Below the pieces are notes generated by a model that searched no databases, was not told the origin of the DNA, and was given only the letters and a program-made list of their open reading frames with translations. A DNA stretch of 64,000 nucleotides from Irpex lacteus (Eukaryota > Basidiomycota > Agaricomycetes > Polyporales > Irpicaceae): positions 1 through 64,000 of the forward strand of contig MQVO02000042.1 in NCBI GenBank assembly GCA_001986395.2, given 5' to 3'. The translations under genes were made by a program, and so were the position numbers. Shown here in pieces: positions 48,312-60,657 of the stretch (its first letter is position 1; every line of letters begins with the position of its first letter).

Positions 48312-50179
48312 ATGGACGCGATGTATAAAGCCATCGGGGGCGTTCTATTCACGTATGGCCTTCTCACGCTCGTGAGAGCAGCTCCGGCGGTGGATCCTCG
48401 AGGTACGCCCACACTTTCCCGCCCCCGTCATCCATGCTCCAAGCGCAGCCGCTGAATGAACCCTCCTCTCCAAAATACTAGTCCTTTCTGTGCCGCCGCA
48501 GTTGGATCCGTACCCGACGCAGCCGCGCATCACATTTCGTTCGGACGGCACGTTCAAGCTTACGGTGTTCTCGGATCTGCATTATGGAGAGAACGCTTGG
48601 GATACGTGGGGTCCTGAGCAGGATGTTCATAGCTCGAATTTGATGAAGACAGTGTTAGCAGACGAGAAACCGGATTTCGTGTGCGTGCTTATTTTGGTAT
48701 TCTCGGTAGCCTGCTGCTAACGCAGATATGGGCCTTACCACGTTTAGCGTCCTTAATGGCGATTTAATCACTGGAGAGAACACGTTCAAGGAGAACTCGA
48801 CAGTGTACATTGACGAGATCGTCAACAACCTGAACGAAGCGCAAATCCCTTTCAGTTCGACGTATGGCGTAAGTTGTCCATTCCTATTCTTATCCTGGCA
48901 TTTGTGTCCTTTATGTCCGTCTATTGAACAATCTCAAGATCAAACTACTGACACTCTCATCCACCAGAACCACGACAATAATCCAAACATCACACACATG
49001 GCCGAGTTCCTGCGCGAAAAACAGGTCTCTCCTCGCCTCAGTTATACGCGGATCTTGCCGTCCGGCGGAATATACGGACCCGGGAACTATTGGGTGCCTG
49101 TACGTACAGACCTTTGCTATCCCTGCCGCCCTGACGCTAGGATCTGCGGGAACGGATGATTGTGTACTGATTTCATGATGTGCCTTAGGTTTACGCTCGC
49201 GCCTCTGGTAAGTCTGGATCGCCCAAGCACTCGCATCCGAGTACGAAACCAAGGTTTAATGAACGCGAGTTTAGACTTTGTTCCCGCCCTGGTGCTTTGG
49301 GCATTTGATTCTCGAGGTGAGTACCCTTCGACTGACCTTGTTTACTATACGAGACTCACGTAACATGCTATCCAGCGGGCAACACCGCCGGACAGAACTC
49401 TACGGCGGTACCGGATTGGGTAGACGACTCCGTGGCGTCGTGGATCGAGCAGGAAACGAAGCTGATGGATTCTGTATGGGGACCACCCGGAGACAAGCGG
49501 GCTGCGGTTGCGTTCGTCCATATCCCTCCGTACGTTCCGCCAATAGGCCTTTGTACGTTCTTCAACTCATACGACCGTCGTGACAGTCATGCTATCCAGC
49601 AAGTTTGGGAAAACTTGAATAACACTCTCAATCCTGGCCTGAACGGTGAATAGATCATTATGCTGTGTAAGTATGATAATTGATCTGCCCTGACTGCAGC
49701 GGATGCACTCGGCCAAGGTTCCACGCAAGCAACGGGAGAGTCTTCCTCGCTCGGCAACGATCAGCCGTTCTGGGACTCGCTCAACGCCAATGTCAAGAAT
49801 TTGCACGCCGTCATTTCTGGCCACGGTAAGTGCGGGATTCTTGCTGCTGCGTCGTCCTTGGTGCACATCTAACAAACCATCTTACGGGCGCAGATCACGG
49901 GGATGAATGGTGTGCGCGCGAGCCGACGAAGAACGTCATATTTTGCTTTGACAAACATTCTGGGTGCGTTGTACAACGTTAATACCGCCTGTAATTTGAG
50001 ATGTCTGCTGACGATGTCTTGATTGTAGATACGGAGGATACTCATCGCCTGGATGGGATCATGGAGTGAGAAACATCCTGTTCACGTCCTCGAGTCCCCA
50101 TGATGGGCCTTTGAGCTGGATTAGGTTGGAGAATGGGACGACTAGGGCTCACGTCACACTGGATAAGAATTACCAGTAA
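48312..50179 (+). CDS. Secreted calcineurin-like metallophosphatase
   Basis: Starts MDAMYKAIGGVLFTYG at 48312 with a hydrophobic signal peptide ending around VRAAPA, and ends at the TAA at 50179 after ...VTLDKNYQ. It has about ten short introns with consistent frames and is roughly 420 residues. The five metal-binding blocks of the calcineurin-type fold are visible in order: FSDLHYGE (D.H), VLNGDLITGEN (GD), YGNHDNNP (GNHD, split by an intron after GLY), FVHIPPHAIQ (H), and VISGHDHGDEW (GHDH). ALVLWAFDSR lies between blocks three and four. It would hydrolyse phosphoesters, probably outside the cell or in the secretory pathway. It resembles the fungal group related to yeast DCR2, but substrate cannot be told from the sequence. 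Confidence 0.9.
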
Positions 50180-51005
50180 GCTATGTGCTTTCTGAGTATT
50201 GGAGAATCCTTTCTCCTTGTGGATCTGTACCAATATTGCGCACTGTATACCGTGATATCGGTCAACATCCCCTTCTTTCTGCGCCGTCAAACCTTGCGCT
50301 TGATAGGTATCCTTCCTCTGCGGTAGAAGACACCTTGATACATTCTGCGCGGCTATGGGGATCCTCCTTTGTATTTGACGAAGTGGGCCTGCCAGGCACG
50401 TTTGTGGGGTACGGACGCTCATTTGCGATTGCCTTGTTCTTCGTACGTCGACCCCTTGGTCCAGGCTATGAGCACATGTATCTTCATCACCTCATGTGCA
50501 CTGTAGAGTACCTTCTTCGCGTACGGTATACGGCGTTGTGGCGCGGGAGTGCACCCATCTTTCGCACAAGCCGAGCCTGCCAGGGCTGCAGATCGTCGTG
50601 GCCCGGCGTCGATATGTTTTGACAGATGCTACGAAATTCCGAAGCGTAGTTAGGGCAGCTCGTGAACCAATCAGAATCAGCGAGCACTGCCATGAACCTA
50701 CGAGTGCTGGAATGGTCGCACAAGTTCCTCGGCATTTTGACTTGGAGATGTGCAAGATTGAAGAGGCTGTTGTGCGTGTGCGGGGTCCCACGAGGCGCGC
50801 GTAAACCTTATCACGTCAGGCCGCAATCACCTATAAGCTTCGGGAACAGTGTACCCCTTCAGATCTCACCGACCTTCACACTGCCATCTCTCTTGGCATG
50901 CAAATGTGGGTGTGAGGGACGCAACGCCCTCGACGCTCTCTGCATCCCCGCTTCACCACCCGCTCTTTATCTCGCGAGCTAGCTGGAGTTGAGGGGACCG
51001 TGGAC
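50180..51005. other. No gene seen
   Basis: About 0.8 kb between the phosphatase and the DUF6533 gene. Frames on both strands overlap and have no motif. Confidence 0.45.
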
Positions 51006-52918
51006 ATGTCCCCAGACCTGCGTGATGTTGCGTCAATCTCCCAGGGCCAATTTCCAATTTCTCAGCTGTGAGTACGCCGTCACTTGGACCTGCCCACAGA
51101 TGAAGAGGGAGCAGGATGCTCATATCCTTTCATTATCGGACGCAGACATCTCGATAACTACATACGGCTAGCCGGTGTCAGTGCGTACTTGTTATCCAGA
51201 TTGACTTTTGAATGGTGGCTGAAATCAACGCGACGTCACGTCTTTCCAACTTTGACTTCCAACAGCTATCCTGTATTATGACCACCTCATTACGTTTGGC
51301 GAAGAGCACCGGTACATCTGGAAGTCGGTTCCTTCTGGAGCTGCACTCTTGTTTCTCCTGAATCGATACTGGGCTTTCCTCGTCGTGAGTGCGATATAAA
51401 TGAACCTTCTTTTGGGGCTAAATCCTGACCTTGACGCACACAGAATGTCACCGTGCTGGGAGGAAACTTTGCAATATATCATTCACCTGCGGTGAGCTGC
51501 CCTTCCTTTGACCTATTGCACAGTGTGTTGACGCGAAGGTTCATAGAGGTACGAGAGTCAACTGTGATTACACTGCAGGCCCTCACCAAGACAATTCAGC
51601 TGCGAGCATTACAGCTTTTGGCGACAGGTCGCTATCATGGTCTCACAAATCATCATCGCCGGTAGGTAAATGTGAATAATCCAATGCCCCGTTGCTTATA
51701 CCAAGTCTAGCTGTACAATACCTGCGTGTGTACGCGTTATACGGTCGAAGTAAGAAGATTGCATATCTTATGCTCGGTGTAGCAACTGCGCTCCTCAGCG
51801 TCTCAATAGTGAGTTGCCAACGCAGGTTTGCATGCACCCAGAACGATCGAGATGCTAATCTCCTCTTGTTGTATTGCTTCATGTCAGTGGTCTGTCACCG
51901 GCCAAACATCTGAGATTACGCTGCAAGAAGGATGCCAGTTTGCTTCATCAAGGATTACGTGCGTCATGAAAATCGGGCTTTCTTGTCGATCCCACTGACG
52001 TTAATATGTTCCGTAGTGCCGTTCGTGAGTTGTCTTCGATGATCTGTGCGTGATGATGATAATTAGATGTGGTTTGATAGATATCGCAACAGCATGGGAG
52101 GCCCTCTTCACGTTCGATTTACTCATCTTCTCTCTCACGATAGCCAGGACATACAACACACGAATACGTTACGGATATGGCAATGGTCGAACGATGGACC
52201 TGGTTACACTTATGGTCAGAGATGGTACGTGAAGCATCACCTGGCATGCTGCTACTTTAATAAAACACTCGTTTCTCAGGGGCCGTATACTTTGGGTAAG
52301 ACTTCAGAGGGGTTTCGATGTCTGTAGTGTTCTCACATGCGAATGCTTCAGCGCCATGGTGCTTGTTCAAGGTGCTAATGTCATAACTTTCTATGTACGT
52401 CTATCTCGCCATGATCCCTTTTACACTTGATCGCTCACTGTGGTTGTAGGCCAGTGGTGTAAGTCTATATTTCTGGAAGTTGTCGATCTGTGTTGCTAAC
52501 CTCGATTGTTATACCAGCCTTTATTACGAGGAACGCTCTCAACTCTTGCCAGCGAGTACGTTGTGTTCCTTCTGCATTGTATCACAAAAGATTGATTTTC
52601 CATTCTCATGCGCAGCGTATCAGTAACGATGATGTCCCGCCTGATGCTCAACCTGCACCGCACAGCAGCCGATAACGATATCTTCGCAACGACGTTGGAC
52701 CCGACGAGTCTACACACACGCAACGGCGAGATGCAATTTACAACACGACCCTTCCACGACGCGTCTCTTTCTGTCTCCGTCTCGGATTCCGAGGGCGCTG
52801 GTGGAGAGCATTATGGACACGTACGACTACCACAGACTCAACTCTCCAGTGAATTGTCCACGGAGGGAGACTTCGAGATGTCGGATTTCAGTATAGGGAA
52901 GAGTGTTGGATCCGTCTA
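51006..52918 (+). CDS. DUF6533 seven-transmembrane protein
   Basis: Starts MSPDLRDVASISQGQF at 51006 and ends at 52918. The DUF6533 block is clear: HLDNYIRLAGVTILYYDHL, then FGEEHRYIWKSVPSG and LLFLLNRYWAFLV. Later segments match the family too: YLRVYALYGRSKKIAYLML, GCQFASSRIT, HIATAWEALFTFDLLIFSL, VRDGAVYFG, SGPLLRGTLSTLAS and VTMMSRLMLNLHRTAADND, followed by a Ser-rich cytosolic tail. The gene is chopped into about twelve exons, including micro-exons of 8 nt (52017-52024), 16 nt (52280-52295) and 9 nt (52450-52458). The joint between 51491 and about 51600 could not be fixed: a small exon there is uncertain. This family is expanded in Agaricomycetes; it is receptor-like in topology, with no known ligand or function. 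Confidence 0.82.
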
Positions 52919-53508
52919 GGAATGATCAGTATGCTCGTGTATGTATTCGTGTGTCTCTATCGTAGGACAGTCAGCATTTTGGGAGCTAGATACCACCTCA
53001 TCATCTTGGAATTTGTTGTATTTGTAAACTTACTTACCCCTGTTGGACTGTTGTTACCGCGTAATATCGTAGAGTATTAGTACAGTAGACCAAGACTTCC
53101 GCAGTTGCTTACCGCGCGCGTACTGAGTTCGAAGCCTGTTTTTCCATTGGATCAAGTCCAAGGGTTAGCATTGGAACCTTACAATGCCGCTCGCTCTATA
53201 GTAATGACGTATCGAATTCCAGCTGAACATATAAGAAATTATCACGGAAGGTAGTTTGGTGTGTATAAGTTTGTGAATACTCTTCGAGCCAGCCCACACG
53301 CGGGGATTGTTTGTCTAATCCAAATAGGTCAACGGCACGGGCGGCATCGCACAGAAATAACGACAGGAATGTTCCCACCGGTCACTTGACACCTTGTTGT
53401 CTCTTTGCTCGCCGTTGCCCTCAGGCTTGTCCTTTTCCTCGACGCACTTCGTCGCTCTCTCCTCGGTTCCAGTCATTCTTTGTCTCCTACTTTCTAATCT
53501 TCCTCAAG
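52919..53508. other. Promoter region of the GPI-protein gene
   Basis: About 590 bp with no gene. A pyrimidine-rich tract (about 53395-53500) just before the ATG at 53509 is typical of strongly expressed fungal genes. Confidence 0.45.
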
Positions 53509-54276
53509 ATGATGTTCATCACTCGTCTCGCCGTTGCTGCCGCATCCGTTGCCAGCCTTTTTACTGGTGCAACAGCCCAGGATAACTCCAGCTCCTCGGG
53601 CTTGACGATCTACTCGCCTGGTGGTTCCGACCTTTGGTGGGGTACGTATCCACTTCGCATGTTTTCGCTACAGCAGAAAGCTCACAATTCCTAAAGTCGC
53701 CTCCTCGATCAACGTCGTCTCTTGGACTTGCCAGACCAGCCCCTTCTCAAACTTCTCTGTCGTGTACGTAGCAACTGCGCAATGCCCCACCGAAATAGAC
53801 TGACCAACCACCATAATAGCCTTGCTAACCAGGATCCGACTAAGTGGCCCAATCTGACCATCATCTCTATTGAAAGCAACTTCGACTGCTCGAAGGAGAT
53901 CACTCCCGACCAGCAAGCCGCCCCCGCTGGCACTGGTTATATCATTCAATTTGTCAACACTCTCAACTCTACAGATGTGCGTCTTGTCGTGTCTTCCCCC
54001 TGATTTTTCTGGCGCTGACTGTGCTTGCTATAGATCTATGCTACCTCCCAGCCCTTCGAGATCAAAGCCGCCGGTGCTGCATACCCCGCCACCACTGCTC
54101 TTCCCCCTGGTGCCTCCACGTCCGGCTCTTCTCCCAGTGGTAGCGCCACGGCCAGTGGCAGTGCCAGTTCACCCTCCGCTACAGGAGGCACCCAGAAGTC
54201 TGGCGCTGTCATGAAGAACTCGGCTGCTGGAGTTGTCGCTGCTGGTGCCGCTGCTCTCGGGCTGTTCTTGGCTTGA
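53509..54276 (+). CDS. GPI-anchored Kre9/Knh1-like cell-wall protein
   Basis: Four exons (53509-53641, 53697-53763, 53820-53976, 54034-54276) give exactly 200 codons, 199 residues. The N-terminus is a signal peptide (MMFITRLAVAAASVASLF..ATAQ). The middle has the Kre9/Knh1 N-terminal domain pattern: LTIYSPGGSDLWWVASSINV..W with NFSVVLANQDPTKWP and GYIIQFVNTLNSTDIYATS. The tail is a Ser/Thr/Gly/Ala-rich linker and then GAVMKNSAAGVVAAGAAA.. with a hydrophobic end (GLFLA), the layout of a GPI-attachment signal. It is probably delivered to the plasma membrane or wall and may affect beta-1,6-glucan organisation, as inferred for this domain. It is preceded by a pyrimidine-rich promoter. Confidence 0.9.
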
Positions 54277-54671
54277 GCTGGAGAGGTGCTTAGAAGTTCG
54301 ACTACTTATTTTCTCTCGCTAGTCAAGGACCTTTTGTTTGCTACGTCATATGGGAATGTTGTTTATGGTCTTCTTTCTCTATCCTACACCATACTCCTGC
54401 GGAGGCGTGAAACCTGTGCGACATGCTTCAGTGATCCCTCTAAGCATGGGCCTCTATCTGATCTCTTCTCACCTCCGGCTCGCAGTGACTTTGCTTCTCG
54501 TAGTGCTATTTGCTACAATGTACTCACACTCATTTATAACACGATCCTTAATTACTCGAGTGAAGTAGCGAGCTGCGATTTGAGTGTAATTCCGGTTTCA
54601 AGCGAGAATATTTTGAGGTATGGAAATCGATTGTCACACGTCCATATACCTTCTCTTGGCCCTTACTTTCG
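54277..54671. other. 3' flank of the GPI gene
   Basis: About 395 bp without a gene. A 135-codon frame at 54286-54693 runs into the tRNA and has no motif, so it is not called. Confidence 0.45.
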
Positions 54672-54755
54672 GTCCTTGTCGATTAGTGGTTAGATCATCA
54701 CGTTGTGGCTTGTTCGCAATCCGTGAAGACCGAGGCTCGAATCCTCGCTGGGACA
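54672..54755 (+). tRNA. tRNA-His (GTG) with a 12-nt intron
   Basis: Acceptor 5' strand GTCCTTG (54672-54678) pairs with CTGGGAC before discriminator A (54755), with one U:U mismatch and one G:U pair. D-arm GAT..ATC with TAGTGGTTAG loop; anticodon stem TCACG/CGTGA; anticodon GTG at 54705-54707 followed by G37 and a 12-nt intron (54709-54720) at the canonical site; T-arm CGAGG/CCTCG with loop CTCGAAT. Discriminator A fits eukaryotic tRNA-His, to which G-1 is added after transcription. A T6 tract follows at once. It would decode CAC and CAT. Confidence 0.88.
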
Positions 54756-54757
54756 CA

Positions 54758-54763
54758 TTTTTT
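54758..54763 (+). terminator. RNA polymerase III T6 terminator
   Basis: TTTTTT two bases after the tRNA discriminator, with a second T6 at 54769-54774 as a backup. This is the normal signal for Pol III release. Confidence 0.75.
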
Positions 54764-54774
54764 GCACATTTTTT

Positions 54775-55135
54775 CATCGACAAGGTCACTGTGTCAAAAG
54801 CATACAGAACGTGCAGGGCATGTTCGACAGCTCATTTTGTCCTCCTCTGATGGATACCACTTGGTTCGACGCTGACAACGGCGACCATCACGGCTGTTCA
54901 AGCTCGAGTCCGATGCCGCTTGCATCAGTACTACCACTACTATTATATGCGTGCCTTTGAGGTCACAGAGAATTTTCTCTCTCGCAATAGATCGCAAGAC
55001 GGTATAGTAACAAACAGGAGTTGAAGTACAAGGTACGTCGTACAGCTTCGTTGGTCTTGTACTACTCAAGGCTCGTAAAGTGTTATTGACACTGACTTCT
55101 CTCAATCTGACAGTCCATACACCTTCTCTGACTGT
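54775..55135. other. Promoter side of DUF6535-C
   Basis: About 360 bp between the tRNA and DUF6535-C. No gene is seen. Confidence 0.4.
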
Positions 55136-57766
55136 ATGACGTCTGGGACACACGAACCGCCACCGAACGTGCAATATGTCCTATCAGGGCAGCCAGCGGG
55201 ATGGTCGGCCATGGCCAAGGAAGTGAGAGACTTCGACGAAGATAAAGTGAGGGACTGCAAGGAGGACATGGACACACTATTGGTATTTGTGAGTTTATGT
55301 ATCATATAGCACATCCGAGTGTGTACGACTGATCCACTCCCGTGCATATCTTCAGGCCGGTCTATTCTCTGCCGTGCTCTCTGCTTTCCTAGTCGCTGCT
55401 TATCCTGCCCTCCAACCTGACGTGTCAACTATGATACTCTACTCCCTCGATCGGATCGCAATACAGACCGCAGGCTATAACATGTCAGGCGGGAACCTCG
55501 TCGCTACGTCTAGCCTCCCTCCCATACCCCCTCAATTCCGACCCGCCGATAATGATATTCGAGTCAACGTCCTGTGGTTCGCCAGTCTTATCATTAGCCT
55601 CATGACGGCTTCCTTTGGTATGCTCGTCAAGCAGTGGCTACGGGAATTTCTTGCTGTTGAAGTTCCTTCCCCACAAGCACGTCTTCGAATCCGTCATTTC
55701 CGCGAACCACAGATAAAACACTGGAAGGTCTACGAAATCGCGGCGTGCCTTCCCCTACTTCTCCAACTTTCCTTGGGTCTTTTCTTCGTGGGACTATGTT
55801 ACTTTACTGCCTCGGTGCATTCCAGCATTGGATACACTACTCTGCCGCTAGTCATCGGCTGGGCTCTATTCTTCTTCACCGCCACAGCGTTGCCCATAGT
55901 GTTCCCTCACTGTCCGTACAAAACGACACTGCTGAAGGCCCCCATTTCTCGGCTTCACCATGCCTTCTCTCAGGTCGGACTTTCAATCTGGGCTGCTTAT
56001 TCTTCCCGATTCTTTGGAGACATGGGTATCATGCACCCTACCTGGCAATTGTCGCTTTGGACGCTCTTCGAGCCCATTCTGCTCGCACTGCAGAGTATCC
56101 CTGACGAGCGCACTCTCGTCGCCAAACCAGCGGCCGATCTTGATATACTCGTCGAGGTCGATGCTATACAGGCCAACGATGAGTTGTTGTTCACCACAAT
56201 CGCGGAAGTGCTACGGGGTATGCACCAGCTCTCTTGGATGCACGGAGTCACCTTCGTTCTACGAGTTCTCGAGAATCGTCTTCCCAGCCTCCCAGTCGCT
56301 CAACGGGCGGTATCCGCGTGGCCGTTCGGCGAGGTATTTCCTCTGAACGCAGCCAGAATGCAGACGGTGGAGGGCGTCCTCAACGTTTTGGACAAGTATT
56401 CCGACAAACTACAGCGAACCTATCACGAAGTATTTCACAACAGTGATACGCCTCGTCCATCTCAGACAGAGGATAGGATAACGCTCTGTGCTTTCGCCCT
56501 TTCAATTTCCGCATTGGACCTACTTGCAACTCCAGAAAAGCTGCCACGCGGTGTCGCTTCCTTCCTAAACTTCCATCTGTCACACCCGCAACATGGACCT
56601 GCGCTCTGTGGCGATATGCTGCTCATCACAAATGGAACCAAGACGACATCCGCCTCGAATGCTCGTATACGAGATGCGGCCATACAACTTCGGGTGCTAG
56701 CCAGTTTATTAGCTCCCCTCGAACTCGATGTAGCTGCGGGGACTGCCTGTTACCGGAAGATTGTACTTATCGCAATGAAATCGGTTATAACTCCTGAGCC
56801 AATGCTGCTCGACGCGCTCGCCCTATCGGAAGACGTCTGGGCAAGGCTAGATCGCGTCTCTAGGCTGTTCCGCCATAGCTGCATTGAATATCTTCTAACG
56901 GCGGTCTCCGAAGGCTTGAGGCAGCTGCCTAATCGAGGTCATCCAGCATCCACGACGGAACTGATTGCACGCCTGACCGTTGTAGCTGTTCGACTGCTTG
57001 GGCGCACGGTATTCAGCTTGAGAGTGCCTCATCTCTTCCGGGCACTCGTTGAGATTGGGCTGAAGTCTCAGTCGTCTGTTGAAGTGTTGATAGACGCATT
57101 TCTGGCCAGTGGGAACGAGCGTTGGTGGTATCAACTCATATGGTATAGGCTATCTCGTGCAAATGCATCTGATGCAGGTGAGCTATTGTATTTCTCGAAT
57201 GATTATACAAGCCGTAATCTCTTCGCTTCACAGAGCCTTTGGACGACGGATGCGTCGCCAACCTGGCGGATGTTGTGCAAACGAGACTGTCGCGGCAGCC
57301 TCTGGATATACCCACGATTCTGAAGTTAAGCCATGTAGTAGTGCTGCTTCTCATCTCGGCCAAACCCGGTGCCGAGGGTCGTGTCGCTGGACGTCATCTT
57401 CTTTCATCGTTAGTCTCATATCTTCGTTCTCTCATGGGCGACGGAACCGCGATCCATAAACTTGATCAATCACGGCCTGGAATACCGATCATAAGTACTG
57501 AAGTGGAGAAGTTGGCCACCGCCTGCCTCACTACGACTACATATCAAGACTACTTCTTCCAAGAATCTAATTTTGGGCTTTATGAAGACTGGCGAAACGC
57601 CTTCTCCGAACAGCATAGCCCGTTTCCAGACGAGTTTATGGCGGTGCTGGGTCGATTTGTTCCCGAGGACAACAGCTTCTTTCGACTGCGTAGACTGAAG
57701 GCTATTACCGAGGAAGACGGAGCAGTGGCTATAGGCAGCCTTAGAAATGGACACGCATTGCATTGA
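55136..57766 (+). CDS. DUF6535 domain membrane protein C
   Basis: Three exons (55136-55288, 55356-57177, 57234-57766), in frame, 835 residues. Exon 1 begins MTSGTHEPPPNVQYV and ends with the conserved FDEDKVRDCKEDMDTLLVF. Exon 2 opens AGLFSAVLSAFLVAAYPAL and carries the DUF6535 block: VLWFASLIISLMTASFGML, LVKQWLREFLAVEVPSPQA, RLRIRHFREPQ, LLLQLSLGLFFVGLCYF and LPLVIGWALFFF. About four membrane segments precede a long soluble region. The last exon carries the C-terminal FGLYEDWRNAFSEQHSPFP segment found in shape in copies A and D. It has normal CpG content, unlike copy A. It lies in tandem with copy D, 332 bp apart. The function is unknown. Confidence 0.9.
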
Positions 57767-58098
57767 CCGAAATATTCGCTAAACGATGCAGTTCGGAGAG
57801 CTAACGAGTACATTTACTGGCAACCCTTCGATGTCTCAGCATGAATCCAACTCACACTGCTCTCTTTCTTCACGTAGTCTCGGGCCAGACGCTGCTCATA
57901 TGTGCCAAGCCTTTGACACTGCAGCGACTATCGTCTTCATACACCTGTTCGCTTGGCGCGCTATTGCCATCCTGTTGCGAATCCTTTCACGAATCCTGTC
58001 ATTGATCAGGGCTGTGCGGGATTATCCATAGTTACCTTTTCTCACAGGTTCACTTTCGACCCTATCCACGACCTCCAACCCGTCGTGTCCACTACTTC
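57767..58098. other. Spacer between tandem DUF6535 genes
   Basis: 332 bp holding the 3' end of copy C and the promoter of copy D. No separate gene is supported, although an 81-codon frame (57786-58031) is present. Confidence 0.4.
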
Positions 58099-60657
58099 AT
58101 GGTCCTCGCGTTTGTCGGCAGCGCACGTGTCTCAGCTCCTCAGCACAGCAGTACGTGCGGACATTCATCAGGATGGTCAGGAATGGCTCGAGTGGTCCGA
58201 GACTTTGATGAGGAAAAGGTCAGAGACTGTAAAGAAGATATCGATACACTACTGGTCTTCGTAAGTGCAACTCATCGTCACCTTTAAAACACCCCTGACT
58301 CACCTTGTATGGAGGCTGGTCTGTTCTCAGCGGTCTTGTCAGCCTTCATTGTGGTTGCATTTCCGGCTCTCCAGCCTGATCGCGCAGGCATGCTCCTCTA
58401 TTCGGTGGATCGCATCGCCATTCAAACCGCAGGTTATACTTTCGATGGAACTGCATTCATTTCGCCGCAAATTTCCCCACCTCCACCTCCTCCTTTCCAA
58501 CCGGCCGTCAATGACATTCGGGTAAACGTACTCTGGTTTACGAGCCTCGTTATCAGCTTGGTTGTGGCGGCAATCAGCATGCTCGTAAAGCAGTGGTTAC
58601 GCGAATTTCTTGCCGTCGAAGTTCCTTCCCCCCAGGCACGGCTACGTCTCCGACATTTCCGTGAACCACATATCAGGGGAGGGAAGGTGTACGAGATCGC
58701 TGCAACTCTTCCATTACTACTGCAGCTTTCTCTTGGCCTGTTTTTCGTTGGCCTATGCCTCTTCACTGCAGCGATCCACCGAAGCATCGGCTACGCGATG
58801 TTACCTCTAGTCATTGGATGGGCTATATTCTTCTTCACGGCTACAATCGCCCCTATCCTCTTTCCTCTTTGCCCGTACAAGACAGTGTTGCTAAAGGCAC
58901 CCGCCACAAGGCTTCAACGTATGATGCTGAAGGTTACCAAACAGCTCCATCTATATGCAGCTCATGCTGTGGTTGCGCATCTACCCCGGTTTCGCTACCT
59001 CTCGAACATATATCGCCGTGTCGTCTATCCCCTGGAGATTCCTGATGAGCTAGCGCTCGTGGCTGACGCAAGTCATGACATGGATATTCTGGTTTCTGTG
59101 GATGCTATTCAGGCGGACGACGACCTGCTCATCGCGACTGTCGCAGAGGCGCTTCATTATATTAATCCTCGATGGCAAGATGTAGTCGCATTTCTTCTCC
59201 AGAATCTCTCACATCGAGTGCCGACGCTGGCCCAATCCGAACGCACACTGCCGAATTGGCCTCTGAGCACAATCTTCCCTTTGTGTTCCATACGACCACA
59301 GACAAAGAGGGGTCTACTCGAGATTCTCGCAAACCATGCCGATGAAATCCGAGGGTCATATCAGAAGATACTGCCTTTGGATGGTCCGGTCTGGGATGAC
59401 TCCAGCGCAGACAGTGCAATGACACTCTGTGCGTTTGCAATTATATTATCCAGTGGCTTGCCATTCCTTCAGCAACTCCCGACACCCCTCAACTCCTTCC
59501 TCCTGTTTTATCTATCTGATTCCCATTACGGTCCGCTCCTCTGCTCTGACTACATGAGGATGCTATGCGCCCATACTTCTACTTCTGAATGGATTCAATC
59601 TACAGGGTCACGTCTCTCTGGTGTGATAAACTTCATAGTCTCCATGACGCAGCTTATTGGGGCCATCGGGCTGGATTATATTTCAGGAAAATACTGGTTC
59701 GAGGGCATACAATTGAACGTAGAAGAATATTTACTTCCGCTGGAGCCCCAACCTCCAATTAAGTTCAATTGGCGAACGTGGAACTTCCCTGCTGGAGTAT
59801 CTAGCGACTTCCGCGGAACATCAGTTCAATACCTAGTCAACCTTGTTTCATCAGGTTTACGCCACACAAAGGACCTCCTTCCCGAAAGCAGCCCCGAAGT
59901 CGCAGTACTACTTGACACGACCATTCGCTTGATGGGCCAAGGTTCTTTCCGCGATGGACCTACAGCACACGGTCATGTGATAGAAGTGTGGCGAGATTTC
60001 CAGGAAATGACAATGCTCGCATTACAGGACACAGGGTCTACAGCCGCGTTAGTGGACGCAATTCTTGCCAACGCGGCCGAGTTCCATTTGCCTCTACTGT
60101 CGTTCAAAATGCAGAATACCCCTCGCGGTGGGTTTGCAACGTGACATACTCTTTATAGTCCATCTACTAAGTCGGCTTGCTCCCCTACTTTAGAGCCGTT
60201 ATCAAGAGCATCCTTCGAGAACCTGGCATCGGTCATCTCAGTACAGTTATCGCAGGCTGTCAACACAAATTTGGCCCTCAGCATCTGCTACACGGCAATT
60301 TGCCTCTTTCTCGCCGTTGGTCAGACTCCCGGTGAAGCCGGCCCCGACGCGTGGTACAGATTGTTTTCCTCGATCTCACAAACCATTCTCGCACTCGTAT
60401 CAGCGGCAAATGGGATATTCGATCTTCATGGACCTAATGCACGCAGCCCTCAAGAAACGGGGTCACACGTTGACCCGGATCTCTCAGAGCGCCTTGCTTC
60501 CCGTTGCATCACTACCTTATCAACAGCTGGGTTCCTTCACTGGGATTTACAATACGAACGATGGCTGGAGGACTCTTCGAAAGAGAATGGCGCAATCCCG
60601 GGAATGATGATGGACATTCTTTTGAAGTTTACCTTGTCAAAGTTGACGAATGACTAG
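58099..60657 (+). CDS. DUF6535 domain membrane protein D
   Basis: Three exons (58099-58260, 58315-60127, 60194-60657), in frame, 812 residues. Exon 1 ends in VRDFDEEKVRDCKEDIDTLLVF, close to copy C, and exon 2 opens AGLFSAVLSAFIVVAFPAL. The membrane block (VLWFTSLVISLVVAAISML, LVKQWLREFLAV, RLRLRHFREP, LLLQLSLGLFFVGLCLF, LPLVIGWAIFFF) is intact. The two introns have the same phases and positions as in copy C (phase 0 before AGLFSA, phase 1 before the tail), so C and D are tandem duplicates. The last exon has FLHWDLQYERWLEDSSKEN, corresponding to the Y..W stretch of the other copies. The start is the first ATG in the frame before the conserved segment; an upstream non-coding start was not seen. 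Confidence 0.9.

Noticed and set aside
53311..53508. Upstream extension of the GPI-protein frame
   Set aside because: It would begin at a non-ATG codon and bury the signal peptide that starts at 53509.
54286..54693. 135-codon frame after the GPI gene
   Set aside because: It overlaps the start of the tRNA gene and shows no motif.
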